64,000 bases of DNA from Parerythrobacter jejuensis (GCF_039536765.1 NZ_BAAAZF010000001.1:1922001-1986000); one strand, 5' to 3'; shown: positions 8,391-18,281, numbered from the stretch's first letter. The notes: generated by a model from the sequence alone, not told the origin. Translations and numbers: made by a program.

Positions 8391-8480
8391 TCCGCGGTTC
8401 TGCCAGAAACGACTAGTCCAATGGGTCGCCTCCTCGATTGACGAGGACGTGATGACCATGGCCAAATTGAGAACGGCGGC

Positions 8481-10286
8481 CTAACTCCGGTATAAACCGT
8501 TGAGCTGCTCCTGATACCGTTCGCGGATCATGTGGCGGCGGATTTTCATGCTCGGCGTCATTTCTTCGTTTTCGATCGAAAAAGCTTCATCGGCAAAAGT
8601 GAATTGCCGCACCTTCTCGATCACTGAAAGATCCTTGTTCACCCGGTCGACCGCGGCGCGAACGGCAGTCTTGAACGCTGGCAGGTCCTGCAACGCCTTC
8701 AGGTCGAACTTCTCGTCATTGGCCTTCGCCCATTCCAGCGCCCATTCGGCATCTGGCACGATCAGGCCGACAACATAGGGTCGCTTGTCACCCGCAACCA
8801 TTGCCTGGCCAATCTCGGGCTGCAGTGTCAGCATGCCCTCGATCTTCTGCGGCGCAACATTATCGCCCTTGTCGTTGACGATCATGTCTTTCTTGCGATC
8901 GGTGATGACAATCCGGCCATTGGCATCGAGATGGCCGATATCGCCCGTGTGCAGCCAGCCGTCCTTCAATGTACGATCTGTTTCGGCTTGGTTCTGCCAA
9001 TAGCCTTGCATCACCAGTTCGCCGCGCACGAGGATTTCGCCATCTTCGGCAATCTTTACCTCGACCCCATGCATCGGCGGGCCGACAGTTTCCATTGCAA
9101 TGCCCGCCTTGGGCCGGTTGCAACTGATGACCGGCCCGGACTCGGTCTGGCCATAGCCTTGCAGCATGGTCAGCCCCATTGCTTCGAAGAAGATGCCGAC
9201 GTCGGGATTGAGCGGGGCGCCGCCACTGACCATCGCCTTGATCCGTCCGCCAAAACGCTGCCGAATCTTCGGGCGCAGCAGGCGTTCGAGCATGAAGTCC
9301 ATCGGCTTGTCGCGCAGCCGGCCTTTGCCTTCTGCCTTTTTCTCGCCAATCGCGAGGGCGCGGTCCATCATGTAGTTTGCCATCCGGCCCTGCTTGGCAA
9401 CCTGTTTCATAATCCGGGTGCGCAAGACCTCGAACAGACGCGGGACGACCACCATGATTGTCGGGCGGGTTTCCTCGATATTGCTGGCGAGCTTTTCGAG
9501 GCCTTCGGAATAGTAGATTTGTGCGCCTACACCGATCGGCAAAAACTGCCCTCCAGTATGCTCGTAAGCATGGCTGAGCGGCAGAAAGGAGAGGAAGCGC
9601 TCTTCTTCATCCAGCCCGAAATCATTTGCGAGAATTTCGGCCGCGCCCATGACATTGCAAAGGATAGCGCCATGGTGCTGCAGCACACCGCGCGGCGCGC
9701 CGCCTGTGCCGCTCGTGTAGATAATGCAGGCAGTGGTATCGCGGCCAATCCCTGCCAACCGCGATTCGACAGCCTGGCGAGCAGTATCGACGTCGCCCTG
9801 GACCATGTCGGCCCATGCACTGACGGTTACAGACCCTGACTGGTGCGGGCGCATGCTATCGATGGGGATCACATGTTCTGCGATACCCGTCCGCATGATC
9901 GCGGGCAGCAACGGATCCGACAGCTTCTCGTTCGAGACAATCACAGCCCGCGCGCCTGAATTGTCCAGAATGTGGATGTGGTCGCGCTGAGTGTTGGTGG
10001 TGTAGGCGGGTACTGTGATGCAGCCAGCCGCCATGATGGCGAGATCCGCGATGCACCATTCGGGCCGGTTCTCGGACACCAGCATGACCCGGTCACCATC
10101 TGCCAGCCCCAGACCGCGCAGGTTTTCGGCGAGAACACACACTTGCTGCGCCACTTCGCGCCAGCTCTGTGTTTGCCATGTCCCATCGTGCTTTGCGCCC
10201 AGGAATGGCTTGTCACCATTCTCGTCAGCACGCTTCAGGAATAGTTCGACGAGGTTATTTGCGGTTTCGAAATCGCTCAGTTGCAC
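8481..10286 (-). CDS. Long-chain fatty acid--CoA ligase (FadD15-type)
   Basis: A 601-residue AMP-forming acyl-CoA synthetase. Motifs in order: P-loop IIYTSGTGGAPRGV near residue 190, FLPLSHAYEHT, VSGGAPL, YGQTE (A5), GWLHTGDIGHLD (A7-A8), ITDRKKDMIV and the C-terminal lysine region MTPSMKIRRHMIRE. The length and the large central insertion match the long-chain FACS group. It activates fatty acids for beta-oxidation or lipid synthesis. The start is a GTG at 10286 with GGAG nine bases upstream. It is transcribed alone. Confidence 0.92.
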   Translation of the reverse strand: MQLSDFETANNLVELFLKRADENGDKPFLGAKHDGTWQTQSWREVAQQVCVLAENLRGLGLADGDRVMLVSENRPEWCIADLAIMAAGCITVPAYTTNTQRDHIHILDNSGARAVIVSNEKLSDPLLPAIMRTGIAEHVIPIDSMRPHQSGSVTVSAWADMVQGDVDTARQAVESRLAGIGRDTTACIIYTSGTGGAPRGVLQHHGAILCNVMGAAEILANDFGLDEEERFLSFLPLSHAYEHTGGQFLPIGVGAQIYYSEGLEKLASNIEETRPTIMVVVPRLFEVLRTRIMKQVAKQGRMANYMMDRALAIGEKKAEGKGRLRDKPMDFMLERLLRPKIRQRFGGRIKAMVSGGAPLNPDVGIFFEAMGLTMLQGYGQTESGPVISCNRPKAGIAMETVGPPMHGVEVKIAEDGEILVRGELVMQGYWQNQAETDRTLKDGWLHTGDIGHLDANGRIVITDRKKDMIVNDKGDNVAPQKIEGMLTLQPEIGQAMVAGDKRPYVVGLIVPDAEWALEWAKANDEKFDLKALQDLPAFKTAVRAAVDRVNKDLSVIEKVRQFTFADEAFSIENEEMTPSMKIRRHMIRERYQEQLNGLYRS

Positions 10287-10386
10287 TGCGGTGCACTCCT
10301 GCTCCCGGGGAGGATTGAGATTGTTTTCTTCGTTGTCGGCGTTCTAGGCTTCTGGTTTTGCGGCGGCAAGCGCGCAGGAATCCAGA

Positions 10387-12120
10387 TCAGTCTTCTGCCG
10401 GCATCTGCAATAGCGGGATCAGGCGCGGATCGTGGGCCGCCGTCCATCCATCTTGCGTGCGCATAGCTGCATTGGTCCGAAACAGGAATGCACTGGTGAT
10501 GACCTGTTCATGGCCGAGCGCATTGAGCTGTGGCGCTGCATCAGCCAGCCAGGTGTCTTTCTCTACAATGACGCGCGGCCCGAATGCCATGATCATCGGC
10601 ATCGCCAGCGCCTCTTCCAGCGACAAGCCGAAGTCGATCACTCCGATGATCGATCGCGCTGTCTGGATCGGAATGGTCGGACCGCCAGCAGCCCCGATCG
10701 CCAGCAGGGGCTTCCCGTCCGGATCGTAAACAACCGTGGGTGCCATCGAACTGCGCGGTCGCTTCCCGCCTTGCACCCGATTGGCGACGGGCTGACCATC
10801 CCGCTCTGGCCGGAAGCTGAAATCGGTGAGTTCATTGTTGAGGTAGAACCCTCCGAACATATAGCCCGAGCCGAACGCACCCTCGATCGTAGAGGTGTAA
10901 CTGACCATCGTCCCGTCCGCGCCAATGGCGACCAGATGGGTGGTGCCGCTATCAGGATAATTCTCGCCTACCGCGCGCGCTTGCGGGGCGCTCGGCGGCT
11001 TGCCAGCTTCAAAGCGGGCAGTTCTCCTGTCCGGATCAATAAGTTGCGACCGGGCTGCAAGATAGGCAGGGCTGATCAGGCCATCGACCGGGATGTCGAC
11101 GAAGTCCGCGTCGCCGGTGTAAAGTGCACGATCAGCATATGCTAGACGCTGCGATTCCACGAACAGGTGCCACGCCTTTACCGATCTCGGACCCATCGCT
11201 GCGAGGTCGAACCGTTCGAGCTGCTCAAGTATCGCGATAATAGCCAGACCGCCGGACGATGGCGGACCCATGCCGCAGATCTTGTAGCCACGGTAGTCCC
11301 CGCACACCGGATCCCTCTCTTTGGATTGATAGGCGATGACATCATCCATCGTCATCTTCTCCGCCCGGGGTGTCGCGGCTGCGATCGTGTCCGCGAGGCC
11401 GGAGGCAAAGGGGCCGGAATAGAAATGATCGGGCCCCATAGTGGCCAGCATTTCCAGGGTTCCAGCCAGTGCCGGCTGCAGGATTCGTGACCCTACTGCC
11501 TTCGGAGTTTCGCCCTCTGCGTAAAACGTTGCCTTGCCACCTTCTGTCAGCCCAGCCCGATAGGCGTAACCGTCAAGCGAGGCATTCAGTCGCGGATTGA
11601 GGATGAACCCGTCGCGTGCCAGCTTGATGGCGGGCTCGAACAATGTCGCCCAAGGCAGCTTGCCATGCTTCCCGTGTGCCCTTTGCGCGACAGAGATATT
11701 GCCGGGCACACCGATGCTGAGGCCAGACAGAACCGCTTCGCGCGACGGAAGGGGTTTGCCGTCTTCATCGAGAAACCAGTCGGGCGAAGCGGCGGCTGGT
11801 GCCGTTTCGCGCCCGTCATAACTGGTGACTTCCCCACCTGGCGCACCCCTGACAATGAAGCCGCCGCCGCCAATGCCCGAACTTTGTGGCTCGACAACCG
11901 TCAGCGCAATCATGGTGGCAATGGCTGCATCGGTTGCGCTTCCTCCGCGCCGCAGCATTTCCTCGCCGGCTGCTGTGGCGCGCGGGTCCGCTGATGCGAC
12001 AGTTCCGGCAAATGCTGGCTGCGATGCTTGCGACGCAGTCTCGACCTCGCCCGAATAGGCAGAGGAGCAACTTGCGAGGAAAAGGGATCCGGTGGCGATT
12101 AAGAGCGTGCGCAGTTTCAT
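10387..12120 (-). CDS. ggt: Gamma-glutamyltransferase, lipoprotein form
   Basis: A 577-residue Ntn-hydrolase precursor. Residues 1-17 are a lipoprotein signal ending LASC, with C18 as the lipidated cysteine. The autocatalytic cleavage site is at SGTTHLVAI, giving nucleophile T393; SSMAPTVV and GAAGGPTIP form the acceptor-side motifs. It cleaves the gamma-glutamyl bond of glutathione in the periplasm. It starts 11 bases after pyrD ends on the same strand, so the two are probably co-transcribed, although their functions are unrelated. Confidence 0.93.
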   Translation of the reverse strand: MKLRTLLIATGSLFLASCSSAYSGEVETASQASQPAFAGTVASADPRATAAGEEMLRRGGSATDAAIATMIALTVVEPQSSGIGGGGFIVRGAPGGEVTSYDGRETAPAAASPDWFLDEDGKPLPSREAVLSGLSIGVPGNISVAQRAHGKHGKLPWATLFEPAIKLARDGFILNPRLNASLDGYAYRAGLTEGGKATFYAEGETPKAVGSRILQPALAGTLEMLATMGPDHFYSGPFASGLADTIAAATPRAEKMTMDDVIAYQSKERDPVCGDYRGYKICGMGPPSSGGLAIIAILEQLERFDLAAMGPRSVKAWHLFVESQRLAYADRALYTGDADFVDIPVDGLISPAYLAARSQLIDPDRRTARFEAGKPPSAPQARAVGENYPDSGTTHLVAIGADGTMVSYTSTIEGAFGSGYMFGGFYLNNELTDFSFRPERDGQPVANRVQGGKRPRSSMAPTVVYDPDGKPLLAIGAAGGPTIPIQTARSIIGVIDFGLSLEEALAMPMIMAFGPRVIVEKDTWLADAAPQLNALGHEQVITSAFLFRTNAAMRTQDGWTAAHDPRLIPLLQMPAED

Positions 12121-12131
12121 GGCCGCAGGTG

Positions 12132-13163
12132 CTATTCGCTTCCGACCGCCTCTTCAATCGAAGTCATACCGCGCTGGCGCAATTTTCTCGAAAGTCCACG
12201 CGCAATAGACCGGCCTAGCCCGGGCCCTTCATAGACCATCGCCGAATAGAGTTGCACCAAGCTCGCCCCGGCGCAGATGCGGGTCCAGGCATCCTCAATC
12301 GAGGAGATACCCCCGACTCCCACTAGTGGGAGCGCGCCGCCGGTTGCGGTTCGAAAATCGCGCAGGCGTTGCAAGGCAAGGTCACGCAGGGGCTGCCCGG
12401 ACAAGCCCCCGGCTTCATGCGCATCCGAGGATAGGAGCGGTGGCCGCGAAATGGTGGTGTTGGAAACGATCAGTGCAGCGAGGCCTTTTGCGATCCCGAT
12501 CCGCGCGATCGCATCGATATCGGCAGGCTCGAGATCGGGCGCCACCTTTAACATAACTGGCACGTCATGCGATCTGCGTGCTTCCATGATAGCGTCGAGC
12601 AAGCCGGATAAGGCACCTTCATCCTGCAAGGCGCGCAGGCCAGGGGTGTTCGGGCTCGAAATATTGGCAGTCAGATAAGAAGCATAGGGGGCCATGCGCC
12701 GGGTCATTTCGGCATAATCAGCTATGCGATCGGCAGAATCCTTGTTGGCCCCGATATTGATGCCAATCATACCGCCACGGTTCTTGCGCTTTGCAAGCCT
12801 GCGTTCGACCACATCTGCCCCGGAATTGTTGAAACCCATACGGTTGATCACCGCCCGATCCTTGGTCAGGCGGAACAAGCGCGGCTTGGGATTGCCTGCC
12901 TGAGGGCGCGGCGTGATCGAACCCACCTCGACAAAGCCGAAACCAAGGCCAAGCAGTGCGTCAGGAACCTCGGCATCTTTGTCATAGCCGGCAGCCACCC
13001 CGACGGGCGTTGGGAAACGCAGGCCCGCCAAATTCACCGCCAGCGAATCATCGGCATGCCGTGCATGTGGCAATGGGGCCAGCTTGAGCGCCGCCACAGA
13101 GAGTTTGTGCGCTGATTCGGGGTCGAACGCGTGAATAGCGGGGCGAAGAAGGGAAAAAACCAT
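12132..13163 (-). CDS. pyrD: Quinone-dependent dihydroorotate dehydrogenase (class 2)
   Basis: A 343-residue flavoenzyme of pyrimidine synthesis. Features are the amphipathic N-terminal helix (VFSLLRPAIHAFDPESAH) that contacts the membrane, VGVAAGYDKDAEVPDALLG, NRMGFNNSGAD, the catalytic-loop NISSPNTPGLR (Ser in place of the class 1 Cys), and the FMN phosphate site VGVGGISSIEDA. It oxidises dihydroorotate and reduces ubiquinone. The ATG at 13163 gives the family N-terminus; the longer frame to 13283 adds 40 residues without support. Confidence 0.95.
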   Translation of the reverse strand: MVFSLLRPAIHAFDPESAHKLSVAALKLAPLPHARHADDSLAVNLAGLRFPTPVGVAAGYDKDAEVPDALLGLGFGFVEVGSITPRPQAGNPKPRLFRLTKDRAVINRMGFNNSGADVVERRLAKRKNRGGMIGINIGANKDSADRIADYAEMTRRMAPYASYLTANISSPNTPGLRALQDEGALSGLLDAIMEARRSHDVPVMLKVAPDLEPADIDAIARIGIAKGLAALIVSNTTISRPPLLSSDAHEAGGLSGQPLRDLALQRLRDFRTATGGALPLVGVGGISSIEDAWTRICAGASLVQLYSAMVYEGPGLGRSIARGLSRKLRQRGMTSIEEAVGSE

Positions 13164-13225
13164 AATACAGCGGCATCTATGCCCTGCCGGAGACTCGGTG
13201 TCGAGCACTACGATGTCACTATAAT

Positions 13226-13404
13226 GTAACAAGAAATTGGCCACCAACCGCCCCGGCTGAAACGTTTTGTCGTTTCCATACAATCAGCGAATCGGAGCCT
13301 TTGGTAGCTAGTCCCTGCGACCCGAAGGGCTCGAGGCAGCAATGCAACGAGTTCCTCAACTTCATAGGGCGGCTTCTTCACTTGCAAGAAGCCGCCCTCT
13401 TTTT
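13226..13404 (+). other. Candidate small RNA or attenuated leader ahead of the DUF885 gene
   Basis: A consensus -10 hexamer TATAAT lies at 13220-13225, though no good -35 is seen at 16-18 bases. About 140 bases later a perfect terminator hairpin ends the stretch (listed separately). Inside are an inverted repeat GAAACG-N6-CGTTTC near 13259-13276 and no coding frame I would support. The transcript would be about 175 bases. It could be a free small RNA or a leader that attenuates the DUF885 gene starting at 13474. Confidence 0.3.
13366..13404 (+). terminator. Strong intrinsic terminator with no gene in front of it
   Basis: A perfect 13-bp stem (AGGGCGGCTTCTT at 13366-13378, complement at 13386-13398) with a 7-base loop is followed by CTTTTTC. 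No plus-strand gene ends upstream within about 5 kb, and it lies 70 bases before the DUF885 start. It lacks a T-run on the other strand, so it acts in the plus direction. Confidence 0.8.
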
Positions 13405-13473
13405 CACAAGGCTCCTGAGAACGTGTTGGCCTGCCGTGCCTGGCGGGCGCGCCAGCTTCTATGGAGTCGAACT

Positions 13474-15321
13474 ATGAAGACCCTCCCGATCCTCTTCACT
13501 AGCGTTGCCACACTGGCTGTTGCCGGATGCAGTGGCGCCTATGGCGAAACCGCCACAGCCACTTCGACCCAGCGTTCCGCGACCGACACCGCGGTGGCGG
13601 CCCCTGCCACTGACATTAGCCAGCTTTTCGAAGACTACGATGCGGCCCAGCTCGAGCTTTCGCCCATGTCCAAGTCATACCGCGGCATTCGTGATGCAGA
13701 CTACGGGCGGTGGGGTGACTTCTCGGATGCTGCAGAGAAACGTGAATTCGATTTGCTGATGAGCACGGCCAGCGCGATGGAGGGCGGCTATGATCTGGCC
13801 AGCCTGAACGCTCAAGACGGACTATCCTATCGCTTGTTCAATGCCATGGCCGAACGGCGGGCATCCCTGTTCCCGTTCCGCAATTACGGCTATATTTTCA
13901 ATCAGATGAATGGTGCGCAAAGCCAGCTGCCTGCATTCCTGATCAACATCCACCGCGTGTCGAACGAAAGCCAGGCGGCGGACTATGTCAGCCGGATCGA
14001 GGGTATGGGCGAAGTTGTCGACACACTCGTCGCTGAAGCGCGGGAGCGGGCCGATGCAGGGGTGATGCCGCCCGACTGGGTCTATCCTTATGTGATCTCC
14101 GATGTCGAAAACCTGGTCAAGGATGGCCAGAGCAATGCCATTCTGGACGACTTCGCAGCGAAAGTCGCTGCCTTGGACATTGCTGACGAAGCCAAGATGG
14201 AATTGGTCAATGCTTCGCTTGCGGCGTGGAGCAGATCCGCCAAACCCGCTTATCAACGCCTCCTCGCGGAAATGAAGCGCCAGCAATCCATTGCGCCGAC
14301 CGACGATGGAGTGTGGCGTTTCCCGCAAGGGGCTGACTATTACAAGGCGCTACTGGCCAACTATACGACGACGGATTTGTCGGCCGACGAGATCCACAAT
14401 ATCGGCCTGCGCGAAGTTGAGCGTATCCATGGCGAGATGCGGGCGATTATGGCCAAGGTCGGATTTGAGGGATCGCTACAGGATTTCTTCCAGTTCACCC
14501 GCAATGATGATCGTTTTTTCTATACCAGCCGCGAGGAATACATCGCCGACGCCCAGGCCAAGATCGATGCGCTAGGCGAGAAAATGCCCGAGTTCTTCGG
14601 CGTCCTCCCGACTGATCCACTGACGATCAAACCGGTCGAAGCCTTCCGTGAGAAAAGTGCCGGCAAGGCGTTCTACCAGCGCCCTGCTCCAGACGGGTCA
14701 CGGCCGGGCACATACTATGTGAACCTCTACAATCTGCGCGACATGTCGAAGAACGAGCTCGAGGCGCTGGCCTATCATGAAGGTCTGCCGGGCCATCACC
14801 TCCAGCTGTCTATACAGACCCAACTGGGCAACGTACCGGCCTTCCGTCGGTTTGGCGGAGTGACAGCCTATTCCGAAGGTTGGGGCCTCTATTCGGAGGA
14901 GCTGGGCAAGGATATGGGGTTCTATACCGATCCCTATTCCGACTTCGGGCGACTCGGCATGGAATTGTGGCGCGCATGCAGGCTGGTGGTCGATACGGGC
15001 CTGCACCACAAACGCTGGAGCCGGGAACAGGCGATCCAGTACCTGACCGACAACACACCGAATCCCGATGGCGACATTCGCAAGGCGATCGAGCGCTATA
15101 TCGTCTACCCTGGACAAGCCACGGCCTACATGATCGGCAAGCTCAAGATTATGGAGCTAAGGTCCCGCGCACGCACTGAATTGGGAGACCGGTTTGATAT
15201 CAGGGGCTTCCACGATACGATCCTGACCAGTGGTCCGGTTCCGCTTTCGATCATGGAAGAGAACGTAATTTCTTGGATCGAACAGCAAAAAGGTGCACAA
15301 CCTGTCATGGGTCAAAAATAG
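13474..15321 (+). CDS. DUF885 family lipoprotein, predicted zinc peptidase
   Basis: A 615-residue protein. The signal peptide ends in the lipobox VAGC (Cys 19), so it is membrane-anchored and faces the periplasm. The DUF885 domain fills the rest, with the metal motif HEGLPGHH near residue 435 (HExxxHH type), then YSEGWGLYSEE and the C-terminal YIVYPGQATAYMIGKLKI. The family is considered gluzincin-like, so zinc-dependent peptidase activity is expected but unproven here. The ATG at 13474 was chosen because GGAG precedes it and the lipoprotein signal begins there. It overlaps no gene; an AraC-type regulator follows by 16 bases. Confidence 0.88.
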   Translation: MKTLPILFTSVATLAVAGCSGAYGETATATSTQRSATDTAVAAPATDISQLFEDYDAAQLELSPMSKSYRGIRDADYGRWGDFSDAAEKREFDLLMSTASAMEGGYDLASLNAQDGLSYRLFNAMAERRASLFPFRNYGYIFNQMNGAQSQLPAFLINIHRVSNESQAADYVSRIEGMGEVVDTLVAEARERADAGVMPPDWVYPYVISDVENLVKDGQSNAILDDFAAKVAALDIADEAKMELVNASLAAWSRSAKPAYQRLLAEMKRQQSIAPTDDGVWRFPQGADYYKALLANYTTTDLSADEIHNIGLREVERIHGEMRAIMAKVGFEGSLQDFFQFTRNDDRFFYTSREEYIADAQAKIDALGEKMPEFFGVLPTDPLTIKPVEAFREKSAGKAFYQRPAPDGSRPGTYYVNLYNLRDMSKNELEALAYHEGLPGHHLQLSIQTQLGNVPAFRRFGGVTAYSEGWGLYSEELGKDMGFYTDPYSDFGRLGMELWRACRLVVDTGLHHKRWSREQAIQYLTDNTPNPDGDIRKAIERYIVYPGQATAYMIGKLKIMELRSRARTELGDRFDIRGFHDTILTSGPVPLSIMEENVISWIEQQKGAQPVMGQK

Positions 15322-15337
15322 AACAGAAGATCGCGCA

Positions 15338-16288
15338 ATGAAAAGGGTGGCAGAGGCTGGTGGGGCAGCTTTGAAGCTGTTGCATGGGGAAGAGGGACAG
15401 CTCGTACCCCCGTCGATAGTGTCGATAGACTATTTCGATCCCCCGGGGGATCTGCGCCCCTATGTCACGACCCTGTTCCACTTTTGCTGCGATGATGATG
15501 AAATCCGGGATATCCAGCCCGCTGATCTGGGTAAACTGATGCTTGTTCTCAAAGGAACGGGCATGGCCCACTTCCGTGACGGGCGGAGCGAAGCGATCCC
15601 GACCTTTTCGCTGCAATCGCCCACCAGCGTGGCGTTGCCGTTTCATTTTGTGAACGGCTTCCATTCGCTTGGTGCGGCTTTGACGCCGCTGGGCTGGGCG
15701 GCCCTGAGCAAGCTTTCGGCAGACGAACATGGCAATATGCTGTTCGATGCCGCGGCGATTCTGGGTGAGGAAAGCAATGCATTTCGCCAGAAGATCACAG
15801 ATGACTACGGCTTTGCGGCATTCGATCAAGACACCATGATCGATGCCTTGGCGCAGTTCATTCGGGGCAATCTGAAAATGGTGGCCCCACGCCACATCCA
15901 GCTGATCCAGACCGTGGTGGACTGGCTGGGCACATCGCTCGATCCGAGCCTTGACGATCTGTATGCGCAAACGACCTATTCGACGCGGCAGTCACAGCGC
16001 TTGGTGGAACGTTACTTCGGCCTCACTCCGCGCGCGCTGAAGCGCAAATATCGTGCCGTGAGGGCTGCCGCGATCCTGACGGCCCCGGATGTCGATGATG
16101 ACAGTGTTACAGCGGTCGAAGAGCATTTCTATGACCAGTCGCATTTGATTCGCGAGATTGGCCTGTTTGTCGGACGGACCCCTTCACGCCTTGGCGGAGA
16201 TGATAACCCGATCCTCAATGAATTGCTCGATCTGCGGAATTTCCGCATCAAGGGGCCCGGCGAAAGCCAATTCGACCCTTCGATCTGA
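15338..16288 (+). CDS. AraC-family transcriptional regulator
   Basis: A 316-residue protein. Residues ~20-200 form an N-terminal sensing region (DYFDPPGDLRPYVTTLFHF, PTSVALPFHF). The C-terminal ~100 residues are a two-HTH AraC domain: YSTRQSQRLVERYFGLTPRALKRKYRAVRA then EEHFYDQSHLIREIGLFVGRTPSRL, where the second recognition helix and the P-S-R end are typical. The ligand is unknown. It starts just after the DUF885 gene, so it may regulate or be co-expressed with it. The start is the ATG at 15338; a longer frame from 15293 overlaps the upstream gene. Confidence 0.85.
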   Translation: MKRVAEAGGAALKLLHGEEGQLVPPSIVSIDYFDPPGDLRPYVTTLFHFCCDDDEIRDIQPADLGKLMLVLKGTGMAHFRDGRSEAIPTFSLQSPTSVALPFHFVNGFHSLGAALTPLGWAALSKLSADEHGNMLFDAAAILGEESNAFRQKITDDYGFAAFDQDTMIDALAQFIRGNLKMVAPRHIQLIQTVVDWLGTSLDPSLDDLYAQTTYSTRQSQRLVERYFGLTPRALKRKYRAVRAAAILTAPDVDDDSVTAVEEHFYDQSHLIREIGLFVGRTPSRLGGDDNPILNELLDLRNFRIKGPGESQFDPSI

Positions 16289-16336
16289 AGTTTCTGCTAA
16301 CGACTCGCAACAAGTGGTTTGGCATTGAAACCATGC

Positions 16337-16377
16337 ATTTGCGCGCATAGATGCAAATCGGAACGAATTAGTCCGAT
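16337..16377. promoter_or_regulatory. Overlapping inverted repeats upstream of the suf regulator (candidate operator)
   Basis: Two perfect inverted repeats overlap by two bases: ATTTGC-N10-GCAAAT at 16337-16358 and ATCGGA-N9-TCCGAT at 16357-16377. They lie 16-56 bases before the Rrf2-type regulator, where an autoregulatory operator for the suf operon would be expected. A further ATTTGC sits at 16385-16390. Confidence 0.45.
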
Positions 16378-16392
16378 TAGAGTCATTTGCAT

Positions 16393-16803
16393 ATGCGCCT
16401 TTCCAATCTAGCAGACTACGCCGTCGTCACGATGAGCGCCGCTGCCCGCCATTGCGGGGGCGGACGCGTTTCGGCTGCGGAGCTGGCGCGCGAAACCGGT
16501 TTGCCTGCGCCCACCGTACAGAAGGTGGTCAGCAAGCTGACGGCCGCCGGCCTTCTGCGATCCGTTCGTGGTGCTGGCGGCGGGCTGCAATTGGCGCGTC
16601 CAGCAGCAGCGATTTCGGTTGCCGAAATTGTCGAGGCCGTCGAGGGCCCGATCGCACTTACGGCCTGCGTCGAAGGCGGCGATTGCGCGGTCGATCACAG
16701 TTGCACGGTCAAACCGCATTGGCCGGTCATTAATCAGGCAATGCGCGGCGCGCTTGCCAGCATCCCGCTGACACAGCTTGCGGGCACAAGAGAGTTTGCA
16801 TGA
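16393..16803 (+). CDS. Rrf2/IscR-family regulator of the suf operon
   Basis: A 136-residue regulator. A winged HTH covers residues 1-70 ([51 protein letters not shown]). Three cysteines, C92, C98 and C104, in [14 protein letters not shown] match the iron-sulfur ligand cluster of IscR and SufR-like Rrf2 proteins. It should sense cluster status and repress or activate the suf genes behind it. Its stop overlaps sufB as ATGA. The start is the ATG at 16393; the TTG two codons before is less likely. Confidence 0.92.
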   Translation: MRLSNLADYAVVTMSAAARHCGGGRVSAAELARETGLPAPTVQKVVSKLTAAGLLRSVRGAGGGLQLARPAAAISVAEIVEAVEGPIALTACVEGGDCAVDHSCTVKPHWPVINQAMRGALASIPLTQLAGTREFA

Positions 16804-18281
16804 GCGAAGATATCGATATCCAGGATCGTGATGCACGCGAGGCTGCAGACAAGGCAGCCGAGTACGAACATGGCTGGTCCTCTGACATTGAACAGGACTT
16901 CGCGCCGAAGGGGCTGAACGAAGATACAATCCGCTTCATCAGCGAGAAGAAGGGCGAGCCGCAATGGATGCTTGATTGGCGGCTCAAGGCGTTTCGCCTG
17001 TGGCAGACCATGGAGGAGCCTGACTGGGCCAAGGTCGGCTATCCCAAGATCGATTATCAAGACGCGTATTATTACGCCGAACCGACCAAGAAGCCGGAGC
17101 TGGACTCGCTCGATGACCTCGATCCGGCGATCAAGGAAGTGTACGACAAGCTCGGCATTCCGCTCGGAGAGCAAGAGGTACTCGCCGGCGTCAAGGGTGC
17201 ACGCAAAGTTGCCGTCGATGCGGTGTTTGACAGTGTCAGCGTGGCGACAACTTTCCGCGAGGAACTGGAAAAGGCGGGTGTGATTTTCCGCTCCATTTCC
17301 GAAGCTATCAAGGAGTATCCCGACCTTGTGAAGGCGTGGCTCGGTAAGGTCGTGCCAATGCGTGACAATTACTTTGCCACACTCAACTGCGCGGTCTTTT
17401 CCGACGGCACTTTCGTCTACATCCCCGAAGGCGTGCGCTGCCCGATGGAGCTGAGCACCTATTTCCGCATCAATGCTGAGAATACCGGACAGTTCGAACG
17501 CACGCTAATCGTGGCCGAAAAGGGTTCCTATGTCAGCTATCTTGAAGGCTGCACCGCGCCGATGCGCGACGAGAACCAGCTGCATGCCGCCGTGGTCGAA
17601 CTGGTCGCGATGGACGATGCCGAGATCAAATATTCAACCGTGCAGAACTGGTATCCCGGCGATGCCGAAGGCAAGGGCGGGATCTACAATTTCGTCACCA
17701 AACGCGGACTGTGCCAAGGTGCGCGCAGCAAGATCAGCTGGACGCAAGTCGAAACCGGCAGCGCGGTGACGTGGAAATATCCCAGCTGCGTGCTCAATGG
17801 CGAGGACAGCGTGGGCGAGTTCTACTCGGTCGCGGTGACCAACAACTACCAACAGGCAGATACCGGCACCAAGATGATCCACAATGGCAAGGGCAGCCGT
17901 TCAACGATCATCTCCAAAGGCATCAGCGCGGGCAAATCGAACAACACCTATCGCGGCCTGGTGCGGGTTGGCCCCAATGCCGATGGCGTGCGCAATTTCA
18001 CTCAGTGCGATAGCTTGCTGCTGGGTGACCAGTGCGGTGCACACACGGTGCCCTACATCGAAGTCAAGAACCCCGGGGCGCAGATCGAGCATGAGGCGAC
18101 AACCAGCAAGATCAGCGACGACCAGATGTTCTACGCCCAGCAACGCGGACTGGACGAGGAAGAGGCTGTGGCGCTGATCGTTAACGGCTTTGCCAAGGAG
18201 GTTCTGAAAGAGCTGCCGATGGAGTTCGCCGTCGAGGCGCAGAAGCTGCTGGCAATCTCGCTTGAAGGGAGTGTGGGGTGA
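16800..18281 (+). CDS. sufB: Fe-S cluster assembly scaffold SufB
   Basis: A 493-residue SufB, the usual length. Family segments include [75 protein letters not shown] and the C-terminal [20 protein letters not shown]. It assembles the SufBC2D scaffold that builds clusters from SufS-derived sulfur. It overlaps the regulator at its start and the DUF559 gene at its end (GTGA), which indicates tight coupling. Confidence 0.97.
   Translation: MSEDIDIQDRDAREAADKAAEYEHGWSSDIEQDFAPKGLNEDTIRFISEKKGEPQWMLDWRLKAFRLWQTMEEPDWAKVGYPKIDYQDAYYYAEPTKKPELDSLDDLDPAIKEVYDKLGIPLGEQEVLAGVKGARKVAVDAVFDSVSVATTFREELEKAGVIFRSISEAIKEYPDLVKAWLGKVVPMRDNYFATLNCAVFSDGTFVYIPEGVRCPMELSTYFRINAENTGQFERTLIVAEKGSYVSYLEGCTAPMRDENQLHAAVVELVAMDDAEIKYSTVQNWYPGDAEGKGGIYNFVTKRGLCQGARSKISWTQVETGSAVTWKYPSCVLNGEDSVGEFYSVAVTNNYQQADTGTKMIHNGKGSRSTIISKGISAGKSNNTYRGLVRVGPNADGVRNFTQCDSLLLGDQCGAHTVPYIEVKNPGAQIEHEATTSKISDDQMFYAQQRGLDEEEAVALIVNGFAKEVLKELPMEFAVEAQKLLAISLEGSVG

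Noticed and set aside
8452-8484. Eleven-codon open frame with a GAGGA-like ribosome site between a hypothetical gene and the acyl-CoA ligase
   Set aside because: Too short to judge, no signal or motif, and it overlaps the ligase stop codon on the other strand.
8931-9839. Plus-strand open frame of 302 codons
   Set aside because: Antisense to the acyl-CoA ligase, which shows complete motifs; composition is that of a shadow frame.
13342-13473. Extended N-terminus for the DUF885 protein starting at 13342
   Set aside because: It would translate through the terminator hairpin and place 44 residues before a clear lipoprotein signal that has its own ribosome site.
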